Shown here: in pieces, positions 33,393-46,023 of the stretch
Numbering within the stretch: position 1 is the first letter of the stretch
How the letters are laid out: every line of letters starts with the position of its first letter
NCBI GenBank assembly: GCA_022432975.1
Contig: CM039508.1
Coordinates: forward strand, 19,247,779-19,311,778
Origin: Begonia masoniana
Taxonomy: Eukaryota; Streptophyta; Magnoliopsida; Cucurbitales; Begoniaceae
Reading direction: 5' to 3'
DNA length: 64,000 nucleotides
The notes under the pieces: generated by a model
Told to the model about the DNA's origin: nothing
The model's database searches: none
The model's input: the letters and a program-made list of their open reading frames with translations, nothing else
Translations under genes and position numbers: made by a program

Positions 33393-36010
33393 TGTAATAT
33401 CCGGTTTGTACGGACCTTTGATTATATTATTAGTGGCATTTTTGGTAAATATATCAAATCAGGTCCGTTTCACAAAAAGGAAAGCGTCATTACGATCCTA
33501 ACGAATAATAAGAATTTTAAGGAATTTACGGAAATTTTCGGAGATCAAACACTATATTCCGAGTAAATACGCTTTTCGTAATGTAAGAGACGTTCTCGTA
33601 AAAATAACAAATGAGATCCAAATGGAGAACGGACAGTTTTAATAAAGCCCTGGTGATGAATATGAGTTGTTGGCAAAATATGGAATTTTCGAAAATCCGA
33701 ATCGAAGGACGATTAACGAACCGAACGACGAAACTAATATAAAAACTTAAGAAAGGGCAAAATCGTCATTTGAGTATTTAATTTTTATTATCTATTAAAA
33801 GGCAATATGCCTTAGTGATTTTCCAACGAAAGTCACTCCAGAGAAGAACACTTCTCTGTTCTTTCTCCCTCCCTCGCGCGAAACCTACTTGGCCGCCGGC
33901 GATCCGACGTTCCGACCTCCGATTTCTCGTCCGTTCTTCGTGATTCTTCCTCCTCTCGCTACCCTCGGTATGTAGCTTTAGTCTTCGGTCGTTTATTTCG
34001 AGTTTTGGTTCGATTTAGGGTTAGGGTTTAAATTAGGTTTTCCGTTAAAAACGCGATTTAGGCTTCGTAATTAATAGGTTAGCTATAATTACGTATATAT
34101 TGAACGTATTGAACGTTATTGGACGAAGAAAAGTCGATTTGCGAAAAAGTTAAAAATTGGAAAATTTCCGGGTTTTTGAGGAAAACTCGTTAAATGAGAT
34201 TTCGGATTATCGAGCCTTAATTGACGTTCTAAATGCTTTGGTTGGCTAAGTTGGAATTTAGGAAATTCATTAGTTAAGGATTTTATAATTTGAATGTTTA
34301 TAATTCAAATTGGTTTTAACGGCAAATATCGTGTTTTGTCTCAGACACGACTCCCGTGGACGAAGTTTGAGATCCAGCGCGCTCAAGGTAAGTTCTCGTG
34401 ACTTGCTTGACCGAAAGGTCTACACCATACTTCGTCGTCGTATCAAGGATCCTTGAGGGTTCCTTGTTTTACGTTGTTTAGGTTGGGTAGTTAGGTTAAT
34501 TGTTTATAGGTATGTTATATTGTCTGCTGATATGAACTGTTTGTTTACTTTCCGCTGATATGAACTGTTCATGCATCACGGTTTTCGAAAGTCATGAAAA
34601 GGAATTTCTGCACGTGTTTTTAAGAAAAGGAACGTATATCTGAAATGAAATCTGTAACGGAATCTGAATGAATAAACGTAATCTGTCTGTTTCTGGTCAC
34701 GCGAGATGGGGCTCAGGCACGGCTGTGCGTGTTGCAAGCGTGTACCCCCCCTCTCTAACCCCACGGGGTAGTCCAACCGCCGGACGGGCCCCCTTGGGTT
34801 AGTGGGTCGAGGTCTCGGTGACAATTTTTTCTGTCTGTGACGTAATGAATCTGTAATCTGTAATTCTGTATCTGTAATCTGAATCTGAGCATGATTTCTG
34901 AATGGCATACGCACGCATGCATCTGCATTTACGTAGCTTACTGAGATTTCAATATCTCATATGTGTCTGTATGGTGTAGGTGATCTGCTAGGTGACGTAG
35001 ATCCAGGTGAGGACGACGTTCCTCCTCCTGATGTCGGAGGCAGTTGATGGATGATTCTCGTGGGAGTGCGCTGGGCAGTCGAGGCGCAATATGACCCGTG
35101 GGGATGTATGTCTGAACTCTGGGTTTATTTTGGGATGTTTTGAGTTGATAATTGTATAGTATACTTAGGTTGTTTGGATCTGGATAGGGATTAGATAACG
35201 TTTTGGTAATTGTATGTAAAACGTTTCGGTTTAAACTGTTTAATGAATGTTTTGGAAACGTTTTGATTGGTTTTAGGTTGATACGGTTATGCTCGATGTT
35301 TGGAGCTATCCACGCAGTTGGACTTCGCAAAGTCCGACTCGAGTCGATTGAGTTTAGAATACGTTTCAATTGGATTTAAGTAGATTTAAGTTGTGAGTTA
35401 TATGGAAATTTGGTGTAAAGAAAAGGAGGTTTGCTCTCTGGAAATCGGATTCCAGAGAGCAAACAGATATGTTAAATGCTGTAAAAGGATAAGTGTTGAA
35501 GGTTGGAAGTCTGAAGGCTGAAGGAGGAAATCGCTGCATGCTTGCAGCGATCGATCTCTGCTGCAGAGCAGAGATCGATCGCTGCCATAGCTAGCAGTGA
35601 TCGAGATCGCTGCCGAGTGCAGCGATCGATCTCTGCACGGCGCAGAGATCGTTCGCTGTGGTTGCCTTCCAGTGCAGCGATCGATCTCTGCTGCCGAGCA
35701 GAGATCGATCGCTGCTCAGCGACAGCACTCGGCGACCGAGCGCTGCATATAGCAGCGCCTGGTCGCTGCTACTTTTGAGGGCAGAATTCTGATTCTGCCC
35801 TCCCATTCTTTTTATATGTTTAAGGTTTTTATTTAAATGTTTTATAGTTGTTTTAAATGCTTTTAAGGTTCAAATTTAATTCCGATTTCAGTTCTGTTTT
35901 CAACTTCAGTTTTTATTCCGCACAAAGTTTTATTTAAAGCATAGAAAAGTAAAAAGTATAAAATGAAAAATTTATTACGGAAATACGGGTACGGAATTAG
36001 GGGTGTTACA
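33393..36010 (+). repeat. 5' LTR of gypsy element (copy B)
   Basis: It runs from TGTAATATCCGG to GGGTGTTACA. It has hairpins at about 35,429-35,462, 35,533-35,583 and 35,777-35,803, and the 5'-specific variant CTAGCAGTGATCGAG (T at 35,598) shared with copy A. Confidence 0.95.
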
Positions 36011-36014
36011 ATTA

Positions 36015-36025
36015 TGGTATCAGAG
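36015..36025 (+). other. Primer-binding site (initiator tRNA-Met type)
   Basis: TGGTATCAGAG lies four bases after the LTR end. Confidence 0.88.
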
Positions 36026-36174
36026 TCCCCGGGTTTTAAAATCGATTCTGTAGACTGCTCGACTGCGCAGCCACTACGCGGACATCCTTCATCAACTGTA
36101 AGTCTGTTTACTGCTTTGTTTGATTTCAGTTTCTTAGGATTATCTGTTTTAAATTTTATAGGAGTTCTATAAAT

Positions 36175-37629
36175 ATGACTCGGGGAAGGGATCCGAGAGA
36201 CGATGCGATGGATCGTCTTACCGATTTGATAGACCGCCAGTCTCAGCATATGGACCGGCAAGCGCAGCAGATTACGGATTTAGTAAATCGGGAGACACAG
36301 CGAGAGAATCAGAGGGCCCAGGAGCTAGTAGTCCCTGTTAATCAGGGTATGCAGAGGTTCCAAGGCTTACGTCCTCCAGTATTTGACGGTCAGTCATCGG
36401 ATCCGACTCGTGCCGAGGAGTGGATCAGAGTTATGGAGGATATGCTAAATTATGCAGAGGTCGGCAACGGGAGCAAGGTGGCTTATGCTACCTTTCACTT
36501 AGCGATGGATGCCCGTTTCTGGTGGGATTCAATCAAGGTGACGACGGACGTATCTATTATGACATGGGATCGATTCAAGTTCCTATTCTTCGATAAGTAT
36601 TTCAGCCGCACGATGAGAGTGGCTAAGAGGAACGAGTTCATGCAGCTGAAGCAGACCGGTTCAGTTGCTGATTATATCCGGAGGTTCGATGCACTATCTA
36701 GATTTGCACCACGCCTTGTCAGCGACAATGAGGAGAAGGTGCATCAGTTTATGGAGGGGCTTAATCCTGAGATTCGGATGCACGTGGTTGTCTCAGGTAT
36801 TATTGATGTGCCCTTTTCTGACATTACAGCTAGAGCTCTGGATATAGAGGCTGCCAGGGCCACTTGTGTTCGACCGAGGGAGCCAGCTAAGGGCTTCTTC
36901 AGAGAGATCCGACCTCAGCCTCGGAATCAGGGATGGCAACCTGGAGCACCGCCACCTCAGCCACAGCCTAGGGGTGTGAAGAGACCTCTCGAGGGGGGTG
37001 TTGACCGGGGTAAGGGAAAGCAGGTACAGGGTGCTTCTCAGATGCCCTGGTGCCCTAGATACCAGAAGGAGCACAGCGGCGAGTGCCGAGTTGGCACGAA
37101 CAAATGTTTTAGATGCGGAGATATCGGCCACTTTGTCAGAGATTGTCCACTACAGAGCCGAGATCAGATAGGCGGAGATCAGCGGAGAGTTATGCCGAGG
37201 GTCTTTGCATTTATTGAGCCGGGCGACGTTGATGATGAGGCTCAGCCTGCCGTGATTGCAGGTACTATTTTGCTTATGGGCGCTACTGTATTTACTCTGA
37301 TGGATACAGGAGCTACACACTCCTTCGTATCGACTACATGTATGGCTAGATTGGGGCTAGAATCTGAGTTAGCTGGAGTCGAGTATAGCGTTATGCTGCC
37401 TTCTGGAGAGCGTATGCAGTCGGATCGCATTCTCCAGGGCAATATTGTCTCGGTGGGGAGTATTACCCTTTATGCTCGTTTGATAGTTATGAGCATAGAG
37501 CGGTACGATCTTATTTTGGGGATGGACTGGCTAGCACAGCACTTCGCCACCATCGATTGTCGCTCCGGGATTGTGACCTTCCGACCCCGGATAAAGCCGA
37601 GTTTTCCTATCAGGCGAGGAACCGATTGA
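36175..37629 (+). CDS. gag-protease polyprotein (484 residues)
   Basis: Gag packages the element RNA into virus-like particles and the aspartic protease cuts the polyprotein. The ATG at 36,175 starts [16 protein letters not shown] retrotransposon gag domain spans about residues 60-220 ([34 protein letters not shown]). A basic, proline-rich linker and one CCHC zinc knuckle ([14 protein letters not shown], about residue 311) follow. The protease active site is DTGATHSF (about residue 377) with [11 protein letters not shown] near 450. The frame ends at TGA 37,627-37,629, and the RT sequence continues in another frame. That indicates an indel near 37,590-37,630; the same area in copy A has one more C and one more A. 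Confidence 0.92.
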   Translation: MTRGRDPRDDAMDRLTDLIDRQSQHMDRQAQQITDLVNRETQRENQRAQELVVPVNQGMQRFQGLRPPVFDGQSSDPTRAEEWIRVMEDMLNYAEVGNGSKVAYATFHLAMDARFWWDSIKVTTDVSIMTWDRFKFLFFDKYFSRTMRVAKRNEFMQLKQTGSVADYIRRFDALSRFAPRLVSDNEEKVHQFMEGLNPEIRMHVVVSGIIDVPFSDITARALDIEAARATCVRPREPAKGFFREIRPQPRNQGWQPGAPPPQPQPRGVKRPLEGGVDRGKGKQVQGASQMPWCPRYQKEHSGECRVGTNKCFRCGDIGHFVRDCPLQSRDQIGGDQRRVMPRVFAFIEPGDVDDEAQPAVIAGTILLMGATVFTLMDTGATHSFVSTTCMARLGLESELAGVEYSVMLPSGERMQSDRILQGNIVSVGSITLYARLIVMSIERYDLILGMDWLAQHFATIDCRSGIVTFRPRIKPSFPIRRGTD

Positions 37630-37630
37630 C

Positions 37631-38020
37631 TGGATCGCCTATCTCTTATTCTATGGAGGTCAACGAGCAGTTCAAAGGTGCGTGCTCTATTTATTGGCCT
37701 CTGTCTTTAATTGTCAGTTGCTCAGCGGAGTGAAGCCGAGCGACATTCCTGTTGTCAGAGAGTTCTCTGGCATATTCCTTGATGATCGTCCCGGATTACC
37801 ACCAGGCCGGGAGATTGAGTTCATTATTGACGTATATCCTAACTCTGCACCGAGGTTTAAGAACCCATACCAGTTGGCACCAGCCGAGTTGAGTGAGTTG
37901 AGGACTCAGCTCGATGAGTTATTGGAGAAAGGTTTCATTCGACCCAGTGTTTCACCCTGGGGTGCGCCTGTTCTATTCGACAAGAAGAAAGGCGGGACCC
38001 TCAGGATGTGCATTGACTAC
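37631..38020 (+). pseudogene. Reverse transcriptase N-terminal stub
   Basis: It is read in a different frame from gag-protease. It has the connection sequence [23 protein letters not shown], the fingers region ([20 protein letters not shown]) and stops being RT at RMCIDY (38,005-38,020). Everything from there through the YxDD active site and RNase H is absent. The next base begins integrase. The junction shows a short shared GGGAGT-like stretch, suggesting deletion between microhomologies or a template jump during reverse transcription. Copy A has the same junction. Confidence 0.88.
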
Positions 38021-39242
38021 GGGGAGTACCAAGATGTACCGGGATTTGAGACAGCACTTCTGGTGGCCGAACATGAAGAGGGAGGTTGCCAAGTACGTTG
38101 AGACCTGCCTAGTATGTCAGCAAGTAAAGGCGGAGCACCGGAGACCCGCTGGAACGCTGTTACCACTGCCGATTCCGGAGTGGAAGTGGGAGCAGATCTC
38201 CATGGATTTCATTGTGGGGCTCCCGAGGACTACGAGAGGCCATGACGGCATTTGGGTTATTGTGGACCGATTGACAAAGTCGGCTCACTTTTTGCCTGTA
38301 AAGATGACATCGTCTATGGATCAGCTCGCCAAGCTCTATGTACAGGAGATTGTGAAGTTGCACGGAGTGCCGGTTTCTATTGTCTCTGATCGAGATCCGA
38401 GGTTTACATCGAAGTTCTGGAAGAGTTTGCATAGAGCTAGGGGGACTCAGCTTAACTTCAGCACAGCGTTTCATCCTCAGACTGATGGTCAGACAGAGAG
38501 GACGAATCAGATTTTGGAGGATATGCTCAGAGCGTGTGTGCTTGAGTTTCAGGGATTGCGGAGCAGATATTTGCCACTAATCGAGTTCTCGTACAACAAC
38601 AGCTTCCAGGCTACTATCGGTATGGCTCCGTACGAAGCCTTATATGGTCGAAAGTGCAGATCTCCGCTGTATTGGGACGAGGTTGGCGAGGCCAGCGTCG
38701 TTGGACCTGAGATTCTGCAGCAAACGGCAGAGAAGATTGCCATTATTCGACAGCGCATCGAGGTAGCTCAGAGCAGACAGAAGAGCTATGCTGACACCAG
38801 ACGGAGAGAGCTAGAGTTCGAGGAAGGTGACGAGGTTTACCTTAAAGTTTCTCCGTTCAAAGGCGTTGCGAGATTCGGAAGGAGGGGTAAGTTAAACCCT
38901 CGATATGTGGGACCCTTTCCTATTCTGAAGAGGATCGGGAAGTTGGCGTACAGATTGCAGCTTCCGGCTTCTATGGAGGGTATCCACGACGTATTTCACG
39001 TATCTATGCTTCGGAAGTGCTTGCGCGATCCGTCGCATATCGTAGAGACTACAGAAATCGAGGTGCAGCCTACCTTGAGCTATGAGGTGAGGCCAGTACG
39101 TATTTTGGAGCATTCCATCAAGGTTCTACGCAACAAAGAAATTCCGCTAGTCAAAGTTCTATGGCGGAATCACGAGGTGGAAGAGGCTACGTGGGAACGA
39201 CAGCAGGATATGATGACTATGTATCCTGATTTGTTTGCATGA
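38021..39242 (+). CDS. Integrase with chromodomain-like tail (N-terminally truncated)
   Basis: Integrase joins the cDNA to host DNA. The open frame continues from [14 protein letters not shown]. The zinc-binding domain keeps its Cys pair (CLVCQQ, about 38,104) but has lost both His to the internal deletion. The catalytic triad is visible: D in SMDFIVGLP (about 38,203), D in SDRDPRF (about 38,387) and E in GQTERTNQ (about 38,497), with about 35 residues between the last two. Family motifs [20 protein letters not shown] and [12 protein letters not shown] follow. The tail [16 protein letters not shown] resembles a chromodomain, which steers insertion to chromatin. There is no natural start of its own; it would need fusion to upstream frames. 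Confidence 0.88.
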
Positions 39243-39269
39243 TTTAATTTTGTGGACAAAATTCTGAAT

Positions 39270-39282
39270 AAGGAGGGTAGAA
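39270..39282 (+). other. Polypurine tract of gypsy element (copy B)
   Basis: AAGGAGGGTAGAA is directly upstream of the 3' LTR. Confidence 0.82.
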
Positions 39283-41891
39283 TGTAATATCCGGTTTGTA
39301 CGGACCTTTGATTATATTATTAGTGGCATTTTTGGTAAATATATCAAATCAGGTCCGTTTCACAAAAAGAAAGCGTCATTACGATCCTAACGAATAATAA
39401 GAATTTTAAGGAATTTACGGAAATTTCGGAGATCAAACACTATATTCCTAGTAATCCTTTTCGTAATGTAAGAGACGTTCTCGTAAAAATAACAAATGAG
39501 ATCCAAATGGAGAACGGACAGTTTTAATAAAGCCCTGGTGATGAATATGAGTTGTTGGCAAAATATGGAATTTTCGAAAATCCGAATCGAAGGACGATTA
39601 ACGAACCGAACGACGAAACTAATATAAAAACTTAAGAAAGGGCAAAATCGTCATTTGAGTATTTACTTTTTATTATCTATTAAAAGGCAATATGCCTTAG
39701 TGATTTTCCAACGAAAGTCACTCCAGAGAAGAACAATTGCTCGTTTCTTTCTCCCTCCTCGCGCGAAACTACTTGGCCGCCGGCGATCCGACGTTCCGAC
39801 CTCCGATTTCTCGTCCGTTCTTCGGATTCTTCCTCCTCTCGCCTACTCGGTATGTAGCTTTAGTCTTCGGTCGTTTATTTTGAGTTTTGGTTCGATTTAG
39901 GGTTAGGGTTTAAATTAGGTTTTCTGTTAAAAACGCGATTTAGGCTTCGTAATTAATAGGTTAGCTATAATTACGTATATATTGAACGTATTGAACGTTA
40001 TTGGACGAAGAAAAGTCGATTTTGTGAAAAAGTTAAAAATTGGTAAATTTCTGGGTTTTGAGGAAAACTCGTTAAATGAGATTTCAGATTATCGAGCCTT
40101 AATTGACGTTCTAAATGCTTTGGTTGGCTAAGTTGGAATTTAGGAAATTCATTAGTTAAGGATTTTATAATTTGAATGTTATAATTCAAATTGGTTTTTA
40201 ACGGCAAATATCGTGTTTTGTCTCAGACACGACTCCGTGGACGAAGTTTGAGATCCAGCGCGCTCAAGGTAAGTTCTCGTGACTTGCTTGACCGAAAGGT
40301 CTACACCATACTTCGTCGTCGTATCAAGGATCCTTGAGGGTTCCTTGTTTTACGTTGTTTAGGTTGGGTAGTTAGGTTAATTGTTTATAGGTTATGTTAT
40401 ATTGTCATGCTGATATGAACTGTTTGTTTACTTTCTGCTGATATGAACTGTTCATGCATCACGGTTTCGAAAGTCATGAAAAGGAATTTCTGCACGTGTT
40501 TTTAAGAAAAGGAACGTATATCTGAAATGAAAATCTGTAACGGAATCTGAATGAATAAACGTAATCTGTCTGTTTCTGGTCACGCGAGATGGGGCTCAGG
40601 CACGGCTGTGCGTGTTGCAAGCGTGTACCCCCCCTCTCTAACCCCACGGGGTAGTCCAACGCCGGACGGGCCCCCTTGGGTTAGTGGGTCGAGGTCTCGG
40701 TGACAATTTTTCTGTCTGTGACGTAATGAATCTGTAATCTGTAATTCTGTATCTGTAATATGAATCTGAGCATGATTTCTGAATGGCATACGCACGCATG
40801 CATCTGCATTTACGTAGCTTACTGAGATTTCAATATCTCATATGTGTCTGTATGGTGTAGGTGATCTGCTAGGTGACGTAGATCCAGGTGAGGACGACGT
40901 TCCTCCTCCTGATGTCGGAGGCAGTTGATGGATGATGCTCGTGGGAGTGCGCTGGGCAGTCAAGGCGCAATATGACCCGTGGGGATGTATGTCTGAACTC
41001 TGGGTTTATTTTGGGATGTTTTGAGTTGATAATTGTATAGTATACTTAGGTTGTTTGGATCTGGATAGGGATTAGATAACGTTTTGGTAATTGTATGTAA
41101 AACGTTTCGGTTTAAACTGTTTAATGAATGTTTTGGAAACGTTTGATTGGTTTTAGGTTGATACGGTTATGCTCGATGTTTGGAGCTATCCACGCAGTTG
41201 GACTTCGCAAAGTCCGACTCGAGTCGATTGAGTTTAGAATACGTTTAAATTGGATTTAAGTAGATTTAAGTTGTGAGTTATATGGAAATTTGGTGTAAAG
41301 AAAAGGAGGTTTGCTCTCTGGAAATCGGATTCCAGAGAGCAAACAGATATGTTAAATGCTGTAAAAGGATAAGTGTTGAAGGTTGGAAGTCTGAAGGCTG
41401 AAGGAGGAAATCGCTGCATGCTTGCAGCGATCGATCTCTGCTGCAGAGCAGAGATCGATCGCTGCCATAGCTAGCAGCGATCGAGATCGCTGCCGAGTGC
41501 AGCGATCGATCTCTGCACGGCGCAGAGATCGTTCGCTGTGGTTGCCTTCCAGTGCAGCGATCGATCTCTGCTGCCGAGCAGAGATCGATCGCTTCTCAGC
41601 GACAGCACTCGGCGACCGAGCGCTGCATATAGCAGCGCCTGGTCGCTGCTACTTTTGAGGGCAGAATTCTGATTCTGCCCTCCCATTCTTTTTATATGTT
41701 TTAAGGTTTTTATTTAAATGTTTTATAGTTGTTTTAAATGCTTTTAAGGTTCAAATTTAATTCCGATTTCAGTTCTGTTTTCAACTTCAGTTTTTATTCC
41801 GCACAAAGTTTTATTTAAAGCATAGAAAAGTAAAAAGTATAAAATGAAAAATTTATTACGGAAATACGGGTACGGAATTAGGGGTGTTACA
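39283..41891 (+). repeat. 3' LTR of gypsy element (copy B)
   Basis: About 2.6 kb, TGTAATATCCGG to GGGTGTTACA. It carries CTAGCAGCGATCGAG (C at 41,478) and GATCGCTTCTCAGCG, shared with the 3' LTR of copy A. A patch at 39,425-39,860 has several indels relative to the other three LTRs. Confidence 0.95.
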
Positions 41892-41896
41892 TAGTA
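41892..41896. repeat. Target-site duplication of gypsy element, right (copy B)
   Basis: TAGTA follows the LTR end and matches 33,388-33,392. Confidence 0.95.
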
Positions 41897-42594
41897 ACAG
41901 CAAATGAGTTGTTTTGTTAAAACTTCTGTTCTCCCGGAAGCTCAATTGAATTTATCAATCAAACATGATGGTTATGCTTGAATAAAATTTTACTTCTGTT
42001 ACATATAGGTTCTTAACTGCTTTATTTTTTACGTACATTTTTTTCTGGGCTCTTGTGATTGTATCAAAACTAGCATTTAGTTACTACTTAGAGGTATTTC
42101 ACTCATATTTCCTTGAAAATAGCAGTTTTTTAATATAAAAGAATTATTGCCTGTAATAGTGAGGCTAACATGTCATGCATTGAAATAATCTTTTGGTGTA
42201 ACAAACAAGATTAATGTTAATTTATATCTGATAATGTTTTGATGCAAACAAATAATGAGAGTGGTGCTTCAAATTTGGATTACGGGCATCGTGAGCACAA
42301 AACTTTTTATTGGTAATATGAAAGAACGTGTAATTCATACAAATTAACATTGTTTTAAAGAGAAAAAAAAAAGTTTTAGAATCTTTCTTCTCATTTACAT
42401 TGCTTTGCAGAAAAAAAAATTTTAGAATCTTTTTTGATAGTATAGTAAATATTGTGGAAGTAAACCCTCAACAAAGAGAAAATAAAGAAAATATGCGAAG
42501 ACGAAGACCTGAAAATTGAAGGGAAGAGAATGTCTTTTATTGATTTAAATAAAAATTAGGTAGAGTTTCCTTGTTTTTTGACTCCTCCATAGCT
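41897..42594. other. AT-rich interior of the inverted-repeat segment (copy B), no gene seen
   Basis: Matches 11,198-11,893. The last 35-40 bases (from about 42,562) are part of the right arm of the inverted repeat, up to the solo LTR insertion point. Confidence 0.5.
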
Positions 42595-42795
42595 AGTATT
42601 GTAATAACCCGAAAATTTTATTGAATAAAATTAAAAGTTTTGTTAGAATTTCGTGAGATATTTTAACGGGTTAATTAACTTATTGAAATTTGAGATTTTA
42701 TTTGAAAAAAAAAAGATTTCAAATTAAATATATGAATAAAAAAATAATAATAAATTAAAAAAAAAATTAAAACATTTAAATTTTTTTTTTTTAAT

Positions 42796-45700
42796 GTGCT
42801 CCGCGAATTCCGAGTGAGACTCGGGCCGGAGGTGATGTGCTCCGCGAATTCCGAGTGAGACTCGGGCCGGAGGTGATGTGCTCCGCGAATTCCGAGTGAG
42901 ACTCGGGCCGGAGGTGAGGTGCTCCGCGAATTCCGAGTGAGACTCGGGCCGGAGGTGAGGTGCTCCGCGAATTCCGAGTGAGACTCGGGCCGGAGGTGAT
43001 GTGCTCCGCGAATTCCGAGTGAGACTCGGGCCGGAGGTGATGTGCTCCGCGAATTCCGAGTGAGACTCGGGCCGGAGGTGATGTGCTCCGCGAATTCCGA
43101 GTGAGACTCGGGCCGGAGGTGAGGTGCTCCGCGAATTCCGAGTGAGACTCGGGCCGGAGGTGATGTGCTCCGCGAATTCCGAGTGAGACTCGGGCCGGAG
43201 GTGATGTGCTCCGCGAATTCCGAGTGAGACTCGGGCCGGAGGTGATGTGCTCCGCGAATTCCGAGTGAGACTCGGGCCGGAGGTGATGTGCTCCGCGAAT
43301 TCCGAGTGAGACTCGGGCCGGAGGTGAGGTGCTCCGCGAATTCCGAGTGAGACTCGGGCCGGAGGTGATGTGCTCCGCGAATTCCGAGTGGGACTCGGGC
43401 CGGAGGTGATGTGCTCCGCGAATTCCGAGTGGGACTCGGGCCGGAGGTGATGTGCTCCGCGAATTCCGAGTGGGACTCGGGCCGGAGGTGATGTGCTCCA
43501 CGAATTTCGAGTGAGACTCGGGCCGGAGGTGATGTGCTCCGCGAATTCCGAGTGAGACTCGGGCCGGAGGTGAGGTGCTCCGCGAATTCCGAGTGAGACT
43601 CGGGCCGGAGGTGATGTGCTCCGCGAATTCCGAGTGAGACTCGGGCCGGAGGTGATGTGCTCCGCGAATTCCGAGTGGGACTCGGGCCGGAGGTGATGTG
43701 CTCCGCGAATTCCGAGTGAGACTCGGGCCGGAGGTGATGTGCTCCGCGAATTCCGAGTGGGACTCGGGCCGGAGGTGAGGTGCTCCGCGAATTCCGAGTG
43801 AGACTCGGGCCGGAGGTGAGGTGCTCCGCGAATTCCGAGTGAGACTCGGGCCGGAGGTGATGTGCTCCGCGAATTCCGAGTGAGACTCGGGCCGGAGGTG
43901 ATGTGCTCCGCGAATTCCGAGTGAGACTCGGGCCGGAGGTGAGGTGCTCCGCGAATTCCGAGTGGGACTCGTGCCGGAGGTGAAGTGCTCCGCGAATTCC
44001 GAGTGAGACTCGGGCCGGAGGTGATGTGCTCCGCGAATTCCGAGTGAGACTCGGGCCGGAGGTGATGTGCTCCGCGAATTCCGAGTGAGACTCGGGCCGG
44101 AGGTGAGGTGCTCCGCGAATTCCGAGTGAGACTCGGGCCGGAGGTGAGGTGCTCCGCGAATTCCGAGTGAGACTCGGGCCGGAGGTGAGGTGCTCCGCGA
44201 ATTCTGAGTGAGACTCGGGCCGGAGGTGATGTGCTCCGCGAATTCCGAGTGGGACTCGGGCCGGAGGTGATGTGCTCCACGAATTCCGAGTGAGACTCGG
44301 GCCGGAGGTGATGTGCTCCGCGAATTCCGAGTGAGACTCGGGCCGGAGGTGAGGTGCTCCGCGAATTCCGAGTGGGACTCGGGCCGGAGGTGATGTGCTC
44401 CGCGAATTCGAGTGGGACTCGGGCCGGAGGTGATGTGCTCCGCGAATTCCGAGTGAGACTCGGGCCGGAGGTGATGTGCTCCGCGAATTCCGAGTGAGAC
44501 TCGGGCCGGAGGTGATGTGCTCCGCGAATTCCGAGTGGGACTCGGGCCGGAGGTGATGTGCTCCGCGAATCCGAGTGAGACTCGGGCCGGAGGTGAGGTG
44601 CTCCGCGAATCCGAGTGAGACTCGGGCCGGAGGTGAGGTGCTCCGCGAATTCCGAGTGAGACTCGGGCCGGAGGTGATGTGCTCCGCGAATTCGAGTGGG
44701 ACTCGGGCCGGAGGTGATGTGCTCCGCGAATCCGAGTGAGACTCGGGCCGGAGGTGAGGTGCTCCGCGAATTCCGAGTGGGACTCGGGCCGGAGGTGAGG
44801 TGCTCCGCGAATTCCGAGTGAGACTCGGGCCGGAGGTGATGTGCTCCGCGAATTCCGAGTGAGACTCGGGCCGGAGGTGAGGTGCTCCGCGAATTCCGAG
44901 TGAGACTCGGGCCGGAGGTGAGGTGCTCCGCGAATCCGAGTGAGACTCGGGCCGGAGGTGAGGTGCTCCGCGAATCCGAGTGAGACTCGGGCCGGAGGTG
45001 AGGTGCTCCGCGAATCCGAGTGAGACTCGGGCCGGAGGTGAGGTGCTCCGCGAATCCGAGTGAGACTCGGGCCGGAGGTGAGGTGCTCCGCGAATTCCGA
45101 GTGGGACTCGGGCCGGAGGTGATGTGCTCCGCGAATCCGAGTGAGACTCGGGCCGGAGGTGATGTGCTCCGCGAATTCCGAGTGAGACTCGGGCCGGAGG
45201 TGATGTGCTCCGCGAATCCGAGTGAGACTCGGGCCGGAGGTGATGTGCTCCGCGAATCCGAGTGAGACTCGGGCCGGAGGTGATGTGCTCCGCGAATCCG
45301 AGTGAGACTCGGGCCGGAGGTGATGTGCTCCGCGAATTCCGAGTGAGACTCGGGCCGGAGGTGATGTGCTCCGCGAATTTCGAGTGGGACTCGGGCCGGA
45401 GGTGAGGTGCTCCGCGAATTCCGAGTGGGACTCGGGCCGGAGGTGATGTGCTCCGCGAATTCCGAGTGAGACTCGGGCCGGAGGTGATGTGCTCCGCGAA
45501 TTCCGAGTGAGACTCGGGCCGGAGGTGATGTGCTCCGCGAATTCCGAGTGAGACTCGGGCCGGAGGTGAGGTGCTCCGCGAATTCCGAGTGGGACTCGGG
45601 CCGGAGGTGAGGTGCTCCGCGAATTCGAGTGGGACTCGGGCCAGAGGTGATGTGCTCCGCGAATTCCGAGTGGGACTCGGGCCGGAGGTGATGTGCTCCG

Positions 45701-45972
45701 CGAATTCCGAGTGAGACTCGGGCCGGAGGTGAGGTGCTCCGCGAATTCGAGTGGGACTCGGGCCGGAGGTGATGTGCTCCGCGAATTCCGAGTGAGACTC
45801 GGGCCGGAGGTGATGTGCTCCGCGAATTCTGAGTGGGACTCGGGCCGGAGGTGAGGTGCTCCGCGAATTCCGAGTGGGACTCGGGCCGGAGGTGAGGTGC
45901 TCCGCGAATTCTGAGTAAGACTCGGGCCGGAGGTGATGTGCTCCGCGAATCCGAGTGAGACTTGGGCTGGAG
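42796..45972. repeat. 41-bp minisatellite, about 78 units (copy B)
   Basis: The unit GTGCTCCGCGAATTCCGAGT / GAGACTCGGGCCGGAGGTGA(T) varies at few sites: GAG or GGG before ACTCGG, GATG or GAGG at the joint, and a 40-bp form with GAATCC or GAATTCG. Shorter forms cluster at 44,400-45,300. Because 41 is not a multiple of three, the array is open in several frames on the - strand, giving a spurious 1,381-codon frame. Confidence 0.97.
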
Positions 45973-46023
45973 GAGGTAAGCAGGTTAAGGGCCGTAGATA
46001 CGTATGCGATGGGAAGTCGTCGG

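Larger units (their letters stand above)
33393..41891 (+). mobile_element. Ty3/gypsy LTR retrotransposon, chromovirus-like (copy B)
   Basis: The 8.5-kb element has LTRs of about 2.6 kb, an initiator tRNA-Met primer site, gag-protease, a reverse-transcriptase stub, integrase with chromodomain-like tail, polypurine tract and 5-bp TSD. An internal deletion of the RT core, RNase H and the integrase His pair makes it non-autonomous. Gag-protease and integrase frames are open here but broken in copy A. Placement in the Tekay/Del lineage is an inference from the tail motif and LTR length. Confidence 0.95.

Noticed and set aside
42796..45972. CRISPR array
   Set aside because: Repeats are head-to-tail without unique spacers, in a eukaryotic transposon.
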